Below, one piece after another: positions 1-8,979 of a stretch of DNA of 64,000 nucleotides. The stretch spans positions 43,406 through 107,405 of the forward strand of contig DASUQI010000032.1 in NCBI GenBank assembly GCA_036280655.1. Direction: 5' to 3'. The position numbers were made by a program, and so were the translations under genes. Position 1 is the stretch's first letter; each line of letters opens with the position of its first letter. This DNA comes from DASSJM01 sp036280655. Lineage in GTDB: Bacteria; Actinomycetota; UBA4738; HRBIN12. The notes under the pieces are model-generated. The model was not told the origin of the DNA, made no database searches, and saw nothing but the letters and a program-made list of their open reading frames with translations.

Positions 1-858
1 GCCCAGGCAGACGTCGTCGCCGCCCCCGCCGAGCAGTTGGTCGTTCCCCTCGCCTCCGCGCAGCTCGTCGTCGCCCGGGCCGCCGCGGAGCTCGTCGTTG
101 CCGGCGCCGGCCACGAGCTGGTCCTTGCCCTCGCCGCCCTCGAGCAGGTCGTTCCCGGGCCCCGAGGTGAGTCGGTCGGCCCCGCCGCCGCCGATCAGCG
201 TGGCCCGGCCCGAGAACGCCGCGGTCGCGATCCGGTTGTCGCCCGCGCCGCCCTCGATGACCACCTCCTCGACCGCGGCCAGCTCGGTCACCACCTCGGC
301 GGGGGTGAAGCGCGTGATCCGCTCGTCCTCGGCGGTCCAGCGGTCGTCGCCGGACATCGACACCGTGTCGTGCCCCATCCCGCCGCTCACACGCCCTGCA
401 TCCGCACCCGGCTTGAACTCGTCCGGCCCCTCGCCGCCGCGGAGCTCGTCGACGCCGCCCCCTCCGTGGAGCTCGTCCCCGAACCCGGACCCGACGAGCC
501 GGTCGGGCCCCTCTTCGCCGCGCACCTGCACGCGCGCGAGGTCCTCGAACGCGTTCCGGCTCACGTCGCCGAGGTTCACGACGTCCGCGCCTCCGCCGGC
601 GGTCACGACGATCCGCCGAAGCTCGCGACAGGTATCCGGGCCGCCCGAGGGCGGCGCCTGGTTGACCGTCACGTCCCCGGCCTCGCAGCGGACCGTGATC
701 GTGTCGGCCTGATCGGTTCCCGTGACGGTGAGGACCCGGTCGGCGATCTCGGCCGAGATCCCGCCGGCCGAGGCCGGCGCCGCCCACGCGAACGTCCCAA
801 CGACCGCCGTCGCGACCACCGCCGCCCTCCGGACCGCTCCCCGGACCACGCCGCCCAC
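1..858 (-). CDS. Secreted RTX-type calcium-binding repeat protein (3' end beyond window)
   Basis: The minus strand reads without a stop from a GTG at 858 to the window edge, 286 codons, so the C-terminus is missing. The start is followed by an Arg-rich n-region, a hydrophobic core and an AxA-like signal-peptidase site near residue 31 (APASA). A beta-rich stretch with two cysteines (residues about 58 and 77) follows, then two blocks of nonapeptide repeats of the GGxGxDxLx type: three copies around residues 120–150 and seven at the visible end, such as GGPGDDELR and GGEGNDQLL. Such repeats form calcium-filled parallel beta-rolls in exported proteins. No catalytic domain is visible, so cargo or enzyme function is unknown. 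There is no ribosome site; a promoter sits directly against the start codon. Confidence 0.85.
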   Translation of the reverse strand, partial: MGGVVRGAVRRAAVVATAVVGTFAWAAPASAGGISAEIADRVLTVTGTDQADTITVRCEAGDVTVNQAPPSGGPDTCRELRRIVVTAGGGADVVNLGDVSRNAFEDLARVQVRGEEGPDRLVGSGFGDELHGGGGVDELRGGEGPDEFKPGADAGRVSGGMGHDTVSMSGDDRWTAEDERITRFTPAEVVTELAAVEEVVIEGGAGDNRIATAAFSGRATLIGGGGADRLTSGPGNDLLEGGEGKDQLVAGAGNDELRGGPGDDELRGGEGNDQLLGGGGDDVCLG

Positions 859-864
859 GAGGGA

Positions 865-894
865 ACGCTAGGGAACGCGAGGGATCCCGGTCAA
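865..894 (-). promoter_or_regulatory. Promoter of the RTX gene, leaderless type
   Basis: On the minus strand TTGACC (894–889) and TAGCGT (870–865) are separated by 18 bp. Six bases separate the -10 box from the GTG start at 858, so transcription should begin at or next to the start codon. The -35 box overlaps the cydC stop codon. Confidence 0.5.
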
Positions 895-2534
895 CGAACG
901 GGCAACGTGAGGACCCGCTCGGCGAGCCAGAGGGGTTCGGGCCGGTGGGCGATCACCAGCACCGTCCGGTCCCGGGCGAACGCGTCGATCGCCTCAAGGA
1001 CCTCCGCCTCGGTCTCGGCGTCGAGGTGAGACGTGGCCTCGTCGAGGATCAGGATCGGGGCGTCCTTGAGGAAGACGCGCGCGAGGGCCAGCCGTTGGCG
1101 TTCGCCGCCGGAGAACTTCAGCCCGTCCTCGCCGACGTGGGTGTCGAGGCCGGCCGGCAGCGACGCGAGGAACGAGCCGAGTCGCGCGCGCGTCATCGCC
1201 TCCGCGATCCGGCTGTCGTCGGCCTCCCCGTCGGCCAGCAGCAGGTTGTCGCGGAGCGATCCGTTGAACAGGTGGATCCGTTGCGGCACGACGCCGAACA
1301 TCGAGCGCACGTCGTCGGCCCGGAACGAACGGACGTCGTGGCCACCCACGAGGACGGTGCCGGCGCTCGGCTCCCGGAAGCGGAGCAGCAGACCGACGAT
1401 CGTGGTCTTGCCCGCGCCGTTCGGCCCGGCGATCCCGAGGCGGTGGCCGGGCGGCAGTTCGAAGCTCAGCCCGTCCAGGACCTTCGGGCCACCGGCCTCG
1501 TAGCGGAACGTGACGTCGAAGAAGGCGATGCTCGGCTCCCCGGGACGCGGACGCGGCGTCGGCGGATCGACGACGACCGGTGCCGCGTCGATCACCTCGA
1601 ACGTCCGGACCGCGGCCGCGCGGCTCAGCTCGATCGTTCCGAATGCGTCGCCGAGCGGCTGCACGGCCTCGAACGCCGCGAACGCGACGAGCGGTATGGC
1701 GGCGAGGAAAGCGCCGTCGAGCTCGCCGCCGCGCACGAGCGGCGCGGCGAGCACGAGGAGCACGACGCCGACGAGGCCCGAGAGCATGGCGCCGGCCGCG
1801 ACCCCCGCGCCCCGGACGAACGCGAGTCGTCGCAGGCCGTCGCCGATCCGGCGCGAGCGGTCGAGCAGGCGCGAGCCAAGCCCCGACGCCGCGCCGAACG
1901 CCAGGAGGTCCGCGAGCCCCGTCACGTCGTCCGCGAGCTCGGCGTGCAGCGACGCCCGCGCCCCCACGACGTCCGCGGCCGGACGGCGCGACGCGCGACG
2001 CGTCGCGAGGGGGATCGCGACGCCCACGATCGCGAGGCCACACAGCAGGACGACGCCGAGCGGGGGCGACGCGAAGGCCCCGAGGATCCCGGCGGCCAGC
2101 AGCACCGCCAGGAAGGCGGCGACCGGCGGCACGACCCCCCGGACGAAGAAGTCGTCGAGCGTAGCGACGTCGGCCACCGCCCGTGCGAGCAGGTCCCCGG
2201 TCCTGTGGCCTTCGAGTCCGCCCGGAGCGAGCGGCTCGACCGCCCGGTAGAAGGCCACGCGGAGGTGTGTGAGGATCCGGAGCGCCGCGAGATGGAGCGT
2301 GTACCGCTCGACGTACCGAAGCGCGGCGCGCGAGATCGCGAAGGCCCGGACCGCCGTCACCGAGAGCGCGAGCGCGGCGAAGCCGGTGACGAGCGCGGCC
2401 TTGGAGATCAGGTACGGCGCCGCGGTCATCAAGGCGACGTTCGCGGCGAGGGCGACGAAGCTCGAGAGCGTCGCGAGCACGACCCAATCGCGGACCGGCG
2501 CCGCGAGCCCGAGCAGCCGCCGGAGCGGGCTCAC
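891..2534 (-). CDS. cydC: CydC, thiol reductant ABC exporter subunit
   Basis: A 547-residue half-transporter with an N-terminal six-helix membrane domain and a C-terminal ATPase. Motifs visible are Walker A GPNGAGKTT near residue 365, signature FSGGERQ near 480, Walker B LILDEA and an H-loop in IAHRPE. The membrane domain carries the CydC-like segment ALRYVERYTLH. In the family, CydDC exports cysteine/glutathione to the periplasm and is needed to assemble cytochrome bd, which is encoded at 10964–13403. The start overlaps the end of cydD by 4 bp, so the two are co-translated. Assignment as CydC rather than a generic exporter rests on the membrane motif and the cydD partner. Confidence 0.9.
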   Translation of the reverse strand: MSPLRRLLGLAAPVRDWVVLATLSSFVALAANVALMTAAPYLISKAALVTGFAALALSVTAVRAFAISRAALRYVERYTLHLAALRILTHLRVAFYRAVEPLAPGGLEGHRTGDLLARAVADVATLDDFFVRGVVPPVAAFLAVLLAAGILGAFASPPLGVVLLCGLAIVGVAIPLATRRASRRPAADVVGARASLHAELADDVTGLADLLAFGAASGLGSRLLDRSRRIGDGLRRLAFVRGAGVAAGAMLSGLVGVVLLVLAAPLVRGGELDGAFLAAIPLVAFAAFEAVQPLGDAFGTIELSRAAAVRTFEVIDAAPVVVDPPTPRPRPGEPSIAFFDVTFRYEAGGPKVLDGLSFELPPGHRLGIAGPNGAGKTTIVGLLLRFREPSAGTVLVGGHDVRSFRADDVRSMFGVVPQRIHLFNGSLRDNLLLADGEADDSRIAEAMTRARLGSFLASLPAGLDTHVGEDGLKFSGGERQRLALARVFLKDAPILILDEATSHLDAETEAEVLEAIDAFARDRTVLVIAHRPEPLWLAERVLTLPVR

Positions 2535-4288
2535 GTCGCCCCCACCGTCGTCCCAGCCGACACCGGGTCCGACTCGACGACGCGCCCCTCGGCCAGGGCG
2601 ATGACGTCGGCGCCGCCGAGTCGTTCGGGGCGGTGCGTGATCGCGAGCGCCGTCCGCGACCGGGCGAGGCTCCCGATCGCGTCGAGCACGGCCGCCTCGC
2701 TGTCGGGATCCAGCTGTGCGAGCGGCTCGTCGAGGATCACGAGCGGCGCGTCCCGGAGGAACGCTCGCGCGATCGCGAGCCGTTGGCGCTCGCCGCCGGA
2801 AAGCCGCGCGCCTCCCTCCGCCACGTGCGTCGCGTAGCCGTCGCTCAGCCGTTCGATGAACGCGTTCGCGTGCGCCGCCGTCGCCGCGGCCACGAGTTCT
2901 TCGTCGGTGGCGGACGGCTTCGCGAGCCGGAGGTTATCGGCGATCGTTCCGTGGAACAGGTACGGGTGCTGCGGGACGAAGGCGACGCGTTCCCGCCACC
3001 GCCCCGGGTCGATCTCGTCGAGCCGCCGGCCGCCCACGAGCACCGCCCCGCGGTCGGGTTCGACGAAGCGCAGCAGCACGTTCGCGACTGTGGTCTTGCC
3101 CGCGCCGGCCGGGCCGACGAGCGCGACGAGGCTCCCCTCCGCGACGCGGAACGAACATCCCGCGAGCGCGCGGCGCGAACCCCCGTCGAACGACACGTGC
3201 ACGTCCTCGAAGCGGATGTCGAACCGGCCGGGCGCCGGGGCGCGACCCGAGCCCCTCGCGAGCCGGACCGGCACGTCGAGGATCCCGTAGATCCGGGAGG
3301 CCGCGGCGGCGCCGGTCCGGCCCGCGTGGTAGTCGGCCGCGAGGCGTCGGAGCGGCAGGAAGAACTCCGGCGTCAGCAGCAGCACCGCGAGCGCAAGCTC
3401 GAACGCGAGACCGCCGGCCATGAGACGCACGCTCGTCTCGATCGCCACGAGCGCCGTCGCGGCGGTCGCCCCCCACTCGAGGACGAGCGTGGTCTGGAAC
3501 GCCGTCCGGAGGACGTCCATCGAGGTCGCCCCGTAGCGGCGGCCGACGTCTTCGAGGGTCTCCGCCTGCTCGGAGTTGCGCCCGAACAGCTTGAGCGTGG
3601 GAAGCCCCCGTAGCACGTCGAGGAAGTGGGCGCTCATCCACGCCAGCTCGCGCTCGCGCCGCCGCGCCTGGTCGCGGACACGACGACCGATCAGCCCCAG
3701 GAGCAGCACGAGCACGGGCCCGGTGAACAGCAGGATCGTCACGGTCCACGGGTCGAGCGCGAACACCACGAGCGCGACCGCGACCGGGACCACGGCGGCG
3801 AGGGTCCGGGCCGGGCGGAACCGCGTGACGTACGGATCGAAGGCCTCGACACCCTCGCCGGCGGCGTGCACCAGCTCCCCCGCGCGCTCCCCGCGCGTGT
3901 ACACCGGACCGAGTTCGGCGAGCTTGGCTCCCAGCCGTCCTCGAAGACCGGTCTTCACGTCCTCGGCCGCGCGCTGCGCGACGACCTCGCCGCCCCACAG
4001 GAGCGCCCCGCGAGCGACGACGAACGCCGCCATCGCCGCGATCGGTGCCGCGAGCGAGCCGAGCGGCGCATCCCGGAGGAAGACCCGGCCCACGGCGTCG
4101 GCGAGGAGCAGTGCGAACCCGATCCAGCACGCGGTCGACGAGAACGACAGCGCGGTGGCGATGCCAAGGACCCTCCGCGCGCGGGGGTGGTCCGACCACA
4201 GCCGCCGTTCGAGCTCGCGATCAGCGGCGCGCTCGGCGCGGTCCTTCGCCCGCTGGTCGTTCGGATGCGGGCTAGTCGCCCGACTCAT
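2531..4288 (-). CDS. cydD: CydD, thiol reductant ABC exporter subunit
   Basis: A 585-residue half-transporter: a hydrophilic N-terminus of about 45 residues, a six-helix membrane domain, then an ATPase with Walker A GPAGAGKTT, signature LSGGERQ and Walker B LVILDEP. Segments such as LRGLPTLKLFGR and TPEFFLPLRRLAADYHAG in the membrane domain are characteristic of CydD. It pairs with CydC, whose start overlaps its stop. Its own ATG at 4288 lies 17 bp inside the end of ndh, giving an ndh–cydD–cydC operon on the minus strand. The linkage suggests co-regulation of NADH oxidation with assembly of the bd oxidase. Confidence 0.9.
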   Translation of the reverse strand: MSRATSPHPNDQRAKDRAERAADRELERRLWSDHPRARRVLGIATALSFSSTACWIGFALLLADAVGRVFLRDAPLGSLAAPIAAMAAFVVARGALLWGGEVVAQRAAEDVKTGLRGRLGAKLAELGPVYTRGERAGELVHAAGEGVEAFDPYVTRFRPARTLAAVVPVAVALVVFALDPWTVTILLFTGPVLVLLLGLIGRRVRDQARRRERELAWMSAHFLDVLRGLPTLKLFGRNSEQAETLEDVGRRYGATSMDVLRTAFQTTLVLEWGATAATALVAIETSVRLMAGGLAFELALAVLLLTPEFFLPLRRLAADYHAGRTGAAAASRIYGILDVPVRLARGSGRAPAPGRFDIRFEDVHVSFDGGSRRALAGCSFRVAEGSLVALVGPAGAGKTTVANVLLRFVEPDRGAVLVGGRRLDEIDPGRWRERVAFVPQHPYLFHGTIADNLRLAKPSATDEELVAAATAAHANAFIERLSDGYATHVAEGGARLSGGERQRLAIARAFLRDAPLVILDEPLAQLDPDSEAAVLDAIGSLARSRTALAITHRPERLGGADVIALAEGRVVESDPVSAGTTVGAT

Positions 4289-5531
4289 CCACCACGATCC
4301 GGCCGGCCCGATCGTGCGTGAACCCGGCCCACGTCCAGTCGACGACCGCCCGAGCCCGGTCCTCGCCGGTGGACAGGAGCGCGAGATGCACCGCGCCCCA
4401 CGCGAGCCACGCGGTCCGCCCCGTGAGGCTCCGGCCGTGCGGCATCTGCACGACGGCGGCCTTCCGGCCGATCGTCGCCATCGTCCCCTTGTCGAGGTAC
4501 TTGAAGGGCTTCGTGTCCTTGCCCTTGAGACGCCTCGCGATGTTCTCGCCCGCGTGCTCGCCCGCCTGCAACGCGACCGACCCGAGCTGCGGAAGCACCT
4601 CCTTGGTCTTCGTGTCGGTGATCCACCCGATGTCGCCGGCGACGAACACCTCGGGGCGGTCGGGGAGGCTGAGGTCCGGCGCCGCCGCGACGCGGTTGCC
4701 GTGCTGCAGGTCGAGGCCGAGCGTGGTGGCGAGCGGGTTGGCCTGGAGGCCGGCGCCCCACACGAGCGTGTGTGCGTCGATCACGGTCCCGGACTTCAGG
4801 TGGACCCGCGTCGGCTCGATCTTCTCGACGACCTCGCCGAGCATCACCTCGACCGTGCGCTTCTCCAGCGCCTTCTTCGTGTACGTCCGCAGGCCCTTCT
4901 TGAACATCGAGAGCAGCGAATCGCTCGCCTCGACGAGTATCAGCCGGGCCTTGTCCTGCGGAACGTCCGGGTAGTCCTTGGCGAGGTTCGTCCGGTAGAG
5001 CTCGGCCAGGGCGCCGGCGCTCTCGACGCCGGTCGGCCCCCCGCCGACGATCACCACGTTGAGCGCTCCGTCGTCGACGAGGCTCGGGTCGCGATCCGCC
5101 GCCTTCCACTTCTCCAGCACGTGGTTCTTCAGCCGAACGGCGTCGGGCAGCGTGTAGAGAGGGAACGCGTGCTCGTCCGCGCCCGGGACGCCGAAGAAGT
5201 TCACCGTGGCGCCGAGCGCGAGCACGAGGTGGTCGTAGGTTAGCGACTCGATCCCCTCGAACGACACCGTTCGAGCATCGAGGTCGATACCCGTCGCGGT
5301 CGCCTCGTGGATCCGCACGTTCTCGTGATCGTGGAAGAGGTCGCGCAGCGGATGTCCGACCGTCGGGAGCTCGAGCAGGTCGGTCGCGACCTGGTACAGG
5401 AGCGGCTGGAACGTGTGGTAGTCGTGGCGGTCGACGAGCACGACGTCCGCGTCGGCGTGCTTCAGCTTCTTGACGGCGCCGACGCCGCCGAACCCGCCCC
5501 CCAGGATCAGGATCTTCGGACGATCCGCCAT
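4272..5531 (-). CDS. ndh: Type II NADH:quinone oxidoreductase (NDH-2)
   Basis: A 419-residue single-chain flavoprotein. The N-terminus has the FAD Rossmann motif GGGFGG (residues 10–15). A second dinucleotide fold with VIVGGGPTGVES near residue 165 binds NADH, and FVAGDIGW near 295 is the second FAD motif. A C-terminal amphipathic region would hold it to the inner face of the membrane. It oxidises NADH and reduces quinone without pumping protons, feeding the bd oxidase. The ATG at 5531 is preceded by GGGGAG. A possible -10 box TAGATT lies at 5566–5561 on the minus strand. It is the first gene of the ndh–cydDC operon and is divergent from zwf. Confidence 0.9.
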   Translation of the reverse strand: MADRPKILILGGGFGGVGAVKKLKHADADVVLVDRHDYHTFQPLLYQVATDLLELPTVGHPLRDLFHDHENVRIHEATATGIDLDARTVSFEGIESLTYDHLVLALGATVNFFGVPGADEHAFPLYTLPDAVRLKNHVLEKWKAADRDPSLVDDGALNVVIVGGGPTGVESAGALAELYRTNLAKDYPDVPQDKARLILVEASDSLLSMFKKGLRTYTKKALEKRTVEVMLGEVVEKIEPTRVHLKSGTVIDAHTLVWGAGLQANPLATTLGLDLQHGNRVAAAPDLSLPDRPEVFVAGDIGWITDTKTKEVLPQLGSVALQAGEHAGENIARRLKGKDTKPFKYLDKGTMATIGRKAAVVQMPHGRSLTGRTAWLAWGAVHLALLSTGEDRARAVVDWTWAGFTHDRAGRIVVDESGD

Positions 5532-5659
5532 CGGGCGCTCCCCTGCCGGTGAGTGTTCACAATCTAGCCGGTTCTCTTCGTAGGCAACTCGACGCGTTTC
5601 GTGGCAGCATCAGCCCACAGGCCCGATCCGGTTCGAGCCCTGATCGAACGGAGGGTTCC

Positions 5660-7069
5660 ATGGGGGGAGCACGCACGCCGGAGGCGCGTCCCACCGACGC
5701 CCTGGTGATCTTCGGGATCACCGGCGACCTGGCCAAGGTGATGACGTTCCGGTCCCTCTACCGGCTGGAGCATCGAGGGCTCCTCGACTGTCCGATCGTG
5801 GGCGTCGCGGTCGACGACTGGTCGGTCGACCAACTGAAGGAGCGCGCCCGGACGTCGATCGTCGACACCGGCGAGCCGCTCGACGACGCGATCTTCGAAC
5901 GCCTCGCCTCGCGCTTCTCCTACGTGGCCGGCGACTTCTCGGACGCCGAGACCTACAAGCACGTCGCCGACGCCATCTCCGAGGCTCGGACGCCGGTCTT
6001 CTACCTCGAGATCCCACCGTTCCTGTTCGGCTCGGTGATCAAGGGCCTGCACGACGCCGGGCTGACCGAGAACGCCCGCGTGGTCGTGGAGAAGCCGTTC
6101 GGCCACGACCTGGAGTCGGCGACCGCGCTCGCCGAGGAGATCCACCAGTACATCGACGAGTCGCAGCTCTACCGGATCGACCACTACCTCGGGAAGATGG
6201 GACTGGGCGAGATCCTGCACCTGCGGTTCGCCAACTCGATGCTCGAGCCCGTGTGGAGCCGCCTGTTCCTGTCGAGCGTCCAGATCACGATGGCGGAGTC
6301 GTTCGGGGTCGAGGACCGCGGCCACTTCTACGACCCCGTCGGCGCGCTCCGCGACGTCGTCGTGAACCACCTGATGCAGGTGGTCGCGATGTGCGCGATG
6401 GAGGCGCCGGTCCGGGGCGACCCCACGACGCTGAAGGACTCGCTCGTGACCCTGTTCCGTGCCGTCGCCGAGGCCGAGCCGGCGAACTACGTCCGCGGGC
6501 AGTACGAGGGCTACCGCGACATCGACGGCGTCGCGAAGGACTCGACGACCGAGACCTTCGCGGCGCTCCGCCTCGACATCGAGAACTGGCGGTGGGCGGG
6601 CGTGCCCTTCTTCATCCGCGCCGGCAAGCGCCTGCCGGTCACGCAGACCGAGCTCCGGCTCGTGTTCAAGCATCCACCCAAGCTCGGCTTCGGGCTCCTG
6701 GACCGCCGGCCCGAGGAGAACCAGGTCGTCGTGCGGCTCGACCCCTCGACCGGGATCCGGCTGACCGTCGAGGCCCACCGCGCCGACAGCGAGGGTCCGG
6801 CCCCGGTCGACCTGGACCTGGAGTTCGGCAAGGAGGGCGGCGGCGAGGGACCCACGCCCTACGAGGTGCTCCTGCACGCCGCGATGGTGGGCGACAGCAC
6901 GCGGTTCACCCGCCAGGACGGGGTCGAGGAAACCTGGCGCGTGTTCCAGCCGCTGCTGGACGCGCCACCCCGGGTCCATCCGTACGCGCGGGGCTCCTGG
7001 GGTCCCGAAGCAGCCAACGATCTCGTCAGGGGGTTCGGTACCTGGCACGAGCCGTGGATGAGCACGTGA
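5660..7069 (+). CDS. zwf: Glucose-6-phosphate 1-dehydrogenase
   Basis: A 469-residue enzyme of the first step of the oxidative pentose phosphate pathway, making 6-phosphogluconolactone and NADPH. The N-terminal nucleotide motif is GITGDLAKVM (about residue 18), the conserved EKPFGHD follows, and the active-site motif RIDHYLGK lies near residue 175. The reading frame is open further upstream, but ATG 5660 is preceded by GGAGGG at a good distance and gives the family N-terminus, so I start there. The stop overlaps the GTG of the GH15 gene by 4 bp, which implies translational coupling. Confidence 0.93.
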   Translation: MGGARTPEARPTDALVIFGITGDLAKVMTFRSLYRLEHRGLLDCPIVGVAVDDWSVDQLKERARTSIVDTGEPLDDAIFERLASRFSYVAGDFSDAETYKHVADAISEARTPVFYLEIPPFLFGSVIKGLHDAGLTENARVVVEKPFGHDLESATALAEEIHQYIDESQLYRIDHYLGKMGLGEILHLRFANSMLEPVWSRLFLSSVQITMAESFGVEDRGHFYDPVGALRDVVVNHLMQVVAMCAMEAPVRGDPTTLKDSLVTLFRAVAEAEPANYVRGQYEGYRDIDGVAKDSTTETFAALRLDIENWRWAGVPFFIRAGKRLPVTQTELRLVFKHPPKLGFGLLDRRPEENQVVVRLDPSTGIRLTVEAHRADSEGPAPVDLDLEFGKEGGGEGPTPYEVLLHAAMVGDSTRFTRQDGVEETWRVFQPLLDAPPRVHPYARGSWGPEAANDLVRGFGTWHEPWMST

Positions 7070-8958
7070 GCGGCCCCGACGTGCAGCGGTCCGACGGCCA
7101 GAGCGCGGCGATGCCGTCGCCGTTCCCGCCGATCGCCGAGTACGCCTTCCTATCGGACTGCCACACGGGGGCGTTGATCGCGCCGGACGGAGCGATCGAC
7201 TGGCTCTGCGTCCCGAGGTTCGACTCGCCGAGCATCTTCGGGAGCCTCCTGGACCGCCAGGCCGGGACCTTCCGATTCGGACCGTACGGCATCAACGTCC
7301 CGTCGGAGATCGCCTACGAACCCGGGACGAACGTTCTCGCGACGACGTGGAAGACGACGACCGGATGGGTGAAGGTCCGCGACGCCCTCACGATCGGCAC
7401 GCGTCAGGGCGAGGACGCGGTCACGCCGCACACGCGCCCACCGGCCGACGATGACGCCGACCACATGCTCGTGCGGACAGTCGAGTGCCTCGACGGGGAC
7501 GTCGAGGTCGAGCTCGTGTGCGAACCGCTGTTCGACTACGGCCGGACCGAGGCCACCTGGAGCGTGGAACACGACGGCGGCCACATCGCCGACGCGACCG
7601 GCGGCGACGTCACGATCCGGCTGTACACCGATCTGTCGGTCGGCGTGGAGGGCGAGCGCGTCCGGGCGCGACACGTCCTGCGGCCCGGCGACCGGGCGTT
7701 CTGCGCCCTGTCCTGGGCGCGAGACCTCGTCGGCCCCACGGACGCAGACGAGGCTGCCGCCCGGATCGACGCGACGGTCCGGTTCTGGCGCGCGTGGCTC
7801 GGACGAGCCCGCATCCCCGACCACCGCTGGCGGGATCCGATCCAGCGTTCGGCACTGGTCATCAAGGGCCTCACGTACATGCCGACGGGGGCGACGGTCG
7901 CGGCCCTCACGACCTCGCTGCCCGAGACCCCCGGTGGCGAGCGGAACTGGGACTACCGGTACACGTGGATGCGGGACGCGACCTTCACGCTGCAGGCCCT
8001 GCATTGGCTGAACCTCGACTGGGAGGCCGACGAGTTCATGCAGTTCATCGCCGACCTCGAGCCCAACGACGACGGCGCGATGCAGATCATGTACGGGATC
8101 GACGGGCGCCGGGACCTGACCGAGATCACGCTCGACGAACTCTCCGGGTACGCCGGGGCGCGTCCCGTCCGCGTCGGCAACGGCGCGTACAACCAGCGTC
8201 AGAACGACGTCTTCGGAGCCGTCCTCGACTCGATCCTGATGCACACGCGCCGCAGCCAGCGCATGCCTCGACGCCTGTGGCCCGTCGTCCAGTCACAGGC
8301 AGAATGCGCGACGCGGGTGTGGCGGGAACCCGACCAGGGCATCTGGGAGGCGCGAGGCGACCCACAGCACTACGTGTCCTCGAAGCTGATGTGCTGGGTC
8401 GCCCTCGACCGGGCGGCCAAGCTCGCGCAGATCGGAGGGGACCCGGAGCTCGCCCAGACCTGGAGCAAGACGGCCGGGGAGATCCACCAGGACATCCTCG
8501 ACCACGGGGTGAGCGATCGGGGCGTCCTCAAGCAGCACTACGACACAGAGGCGCTCGACGCCTCGACGCTGCTCGCGCCGATCGTGGGGTTCCTGCCGGG
8601 GACCGACGACCGGATGCACGCGTCGGTCCTGGCGATCGCCGACGAGCTGACGGAGAACGGGTACGTGCTCCGGTACAAGACCGACGAGACCGACGACGGG
8701 ATGTCGGGGAAGGAAGGCACGTTCCTCATCTGCTCGTTCTGGCTGGTGTCGGGCCTCGCGATCGTCGGCGAGGAGCAACGGGCGCGCGACCTCATGGAAC
8801 GCCTGCTCCGCATCGCCTCCCCGCTCGGGCTGTACGCCGAGGAGTACGACGTGGACACGGGACGGCACCTCGGGAACGTCCCACAGGCGTTCTCGCACCT
8901 CGCGCTGATCGAGGCGGCGGGCCGGATCATCCTCGCCGAGCGCGTCGCCGAGCTCTGA
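7066..8958 (+). CDS. Glycoside hydrolase family 15 (trehalase/glucoamylase type)
   Basis: About 630 residues from the coupled GTG at 7066; an internal ATG at 7111 would give 615. The N-terminal beta-sandwich begins IAEYAFLSDCHTGALIAPDG, typical of the actinobacterial GH15 group that includes the mycobacterial trehalase. The (alpha/alpha)6 barrel carries GERNWDYRYTWMRDA near residue 300 and the C-terminal catalytic region around ASTLLAPIVGFLPG. No signal peptide is seen, so it is cytosolic. From the family and the overlap with zwf I infer hydrolysis of trehalose or a small alpha-glucan to glucose that feeds the pentose phosphate pathway. Trehalase versus glucoamylase cannot be settled from sequence. 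Confidence 0.85.
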   Translation: MSGPDVQRSDGQSAAMPSPFPPIAEYAFLSDCHTGALIAPDGAIDWLCVPRFDSPSIFGSLLDRQAGTFRFGPYGINVPSEIAYEPGTNVLATTWKTTTGWVKVRDALTIGTRQGEDAVTPHTRPPADDDADHMLVRTVECLDGDVEVELVCEPLFDYGRTEATWSVEHDGGHIADATGGDVTIRLYTDLSVGVEGERVRARHVLRPGDRAFCALSWARDLVGPTDADEAAARIDATVRFWRAWLGRARIPDHRWRDPIQRSALVIKGLTYMPTGATVAALTTSLPETPGGERNWDYRYTWMRDATFTLQALHWLNLDWEADEFMQFIADLEPNDDGAMQIMYGIDGRRDLTEITLDELSGYAGARPVRVGNGAYNQRQNDVFGAVLDSILMHTRRSQRMPRRLWPVVQSQAECATRVWREPDQGIWEARGDPQHYVSSKLMCWVALDRAAKLAQIGGDPELAQTWSKTAGEIHQDILDHGVSDRGVLKQHYDTEALDASTLLAPIVGFLPGTDDRMHASVLAIADELTENGYVLRYKTDETDDGMSGKEGTFLICSFWLVSGLAIVGEEQRARDLMERLLRIASPLGLYAEEYDVDTGRHLGNVPQAFSHLALIEAAGRIILAERVAEL

Positions 8959-8979
8959 AGGGCAGGTGCTCGATCGGCT

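Noticed and set aside
120..480. Tandem repeats near the window start as a possible CRISPR or satellite
   Set aside because: The repeats are imperfect 27-bp units encoding the RTX nonapeptide in frame.
945..2837. Long plus-strand open frame (about 630 codons) across cydC
   Set aside because: Antisense shadow of a well-conserved ABC transporter; Arg/Asp/Glu-rich translation typical of complementary high-GC coding sequence.
6253..7065. N-terminal extension of the GH15 frame into zwf
   Set aside because: Runs out of phase inside zwf with low-complexity Arg/Pro translation; the coupled GTG at 7066 is the sensible start.
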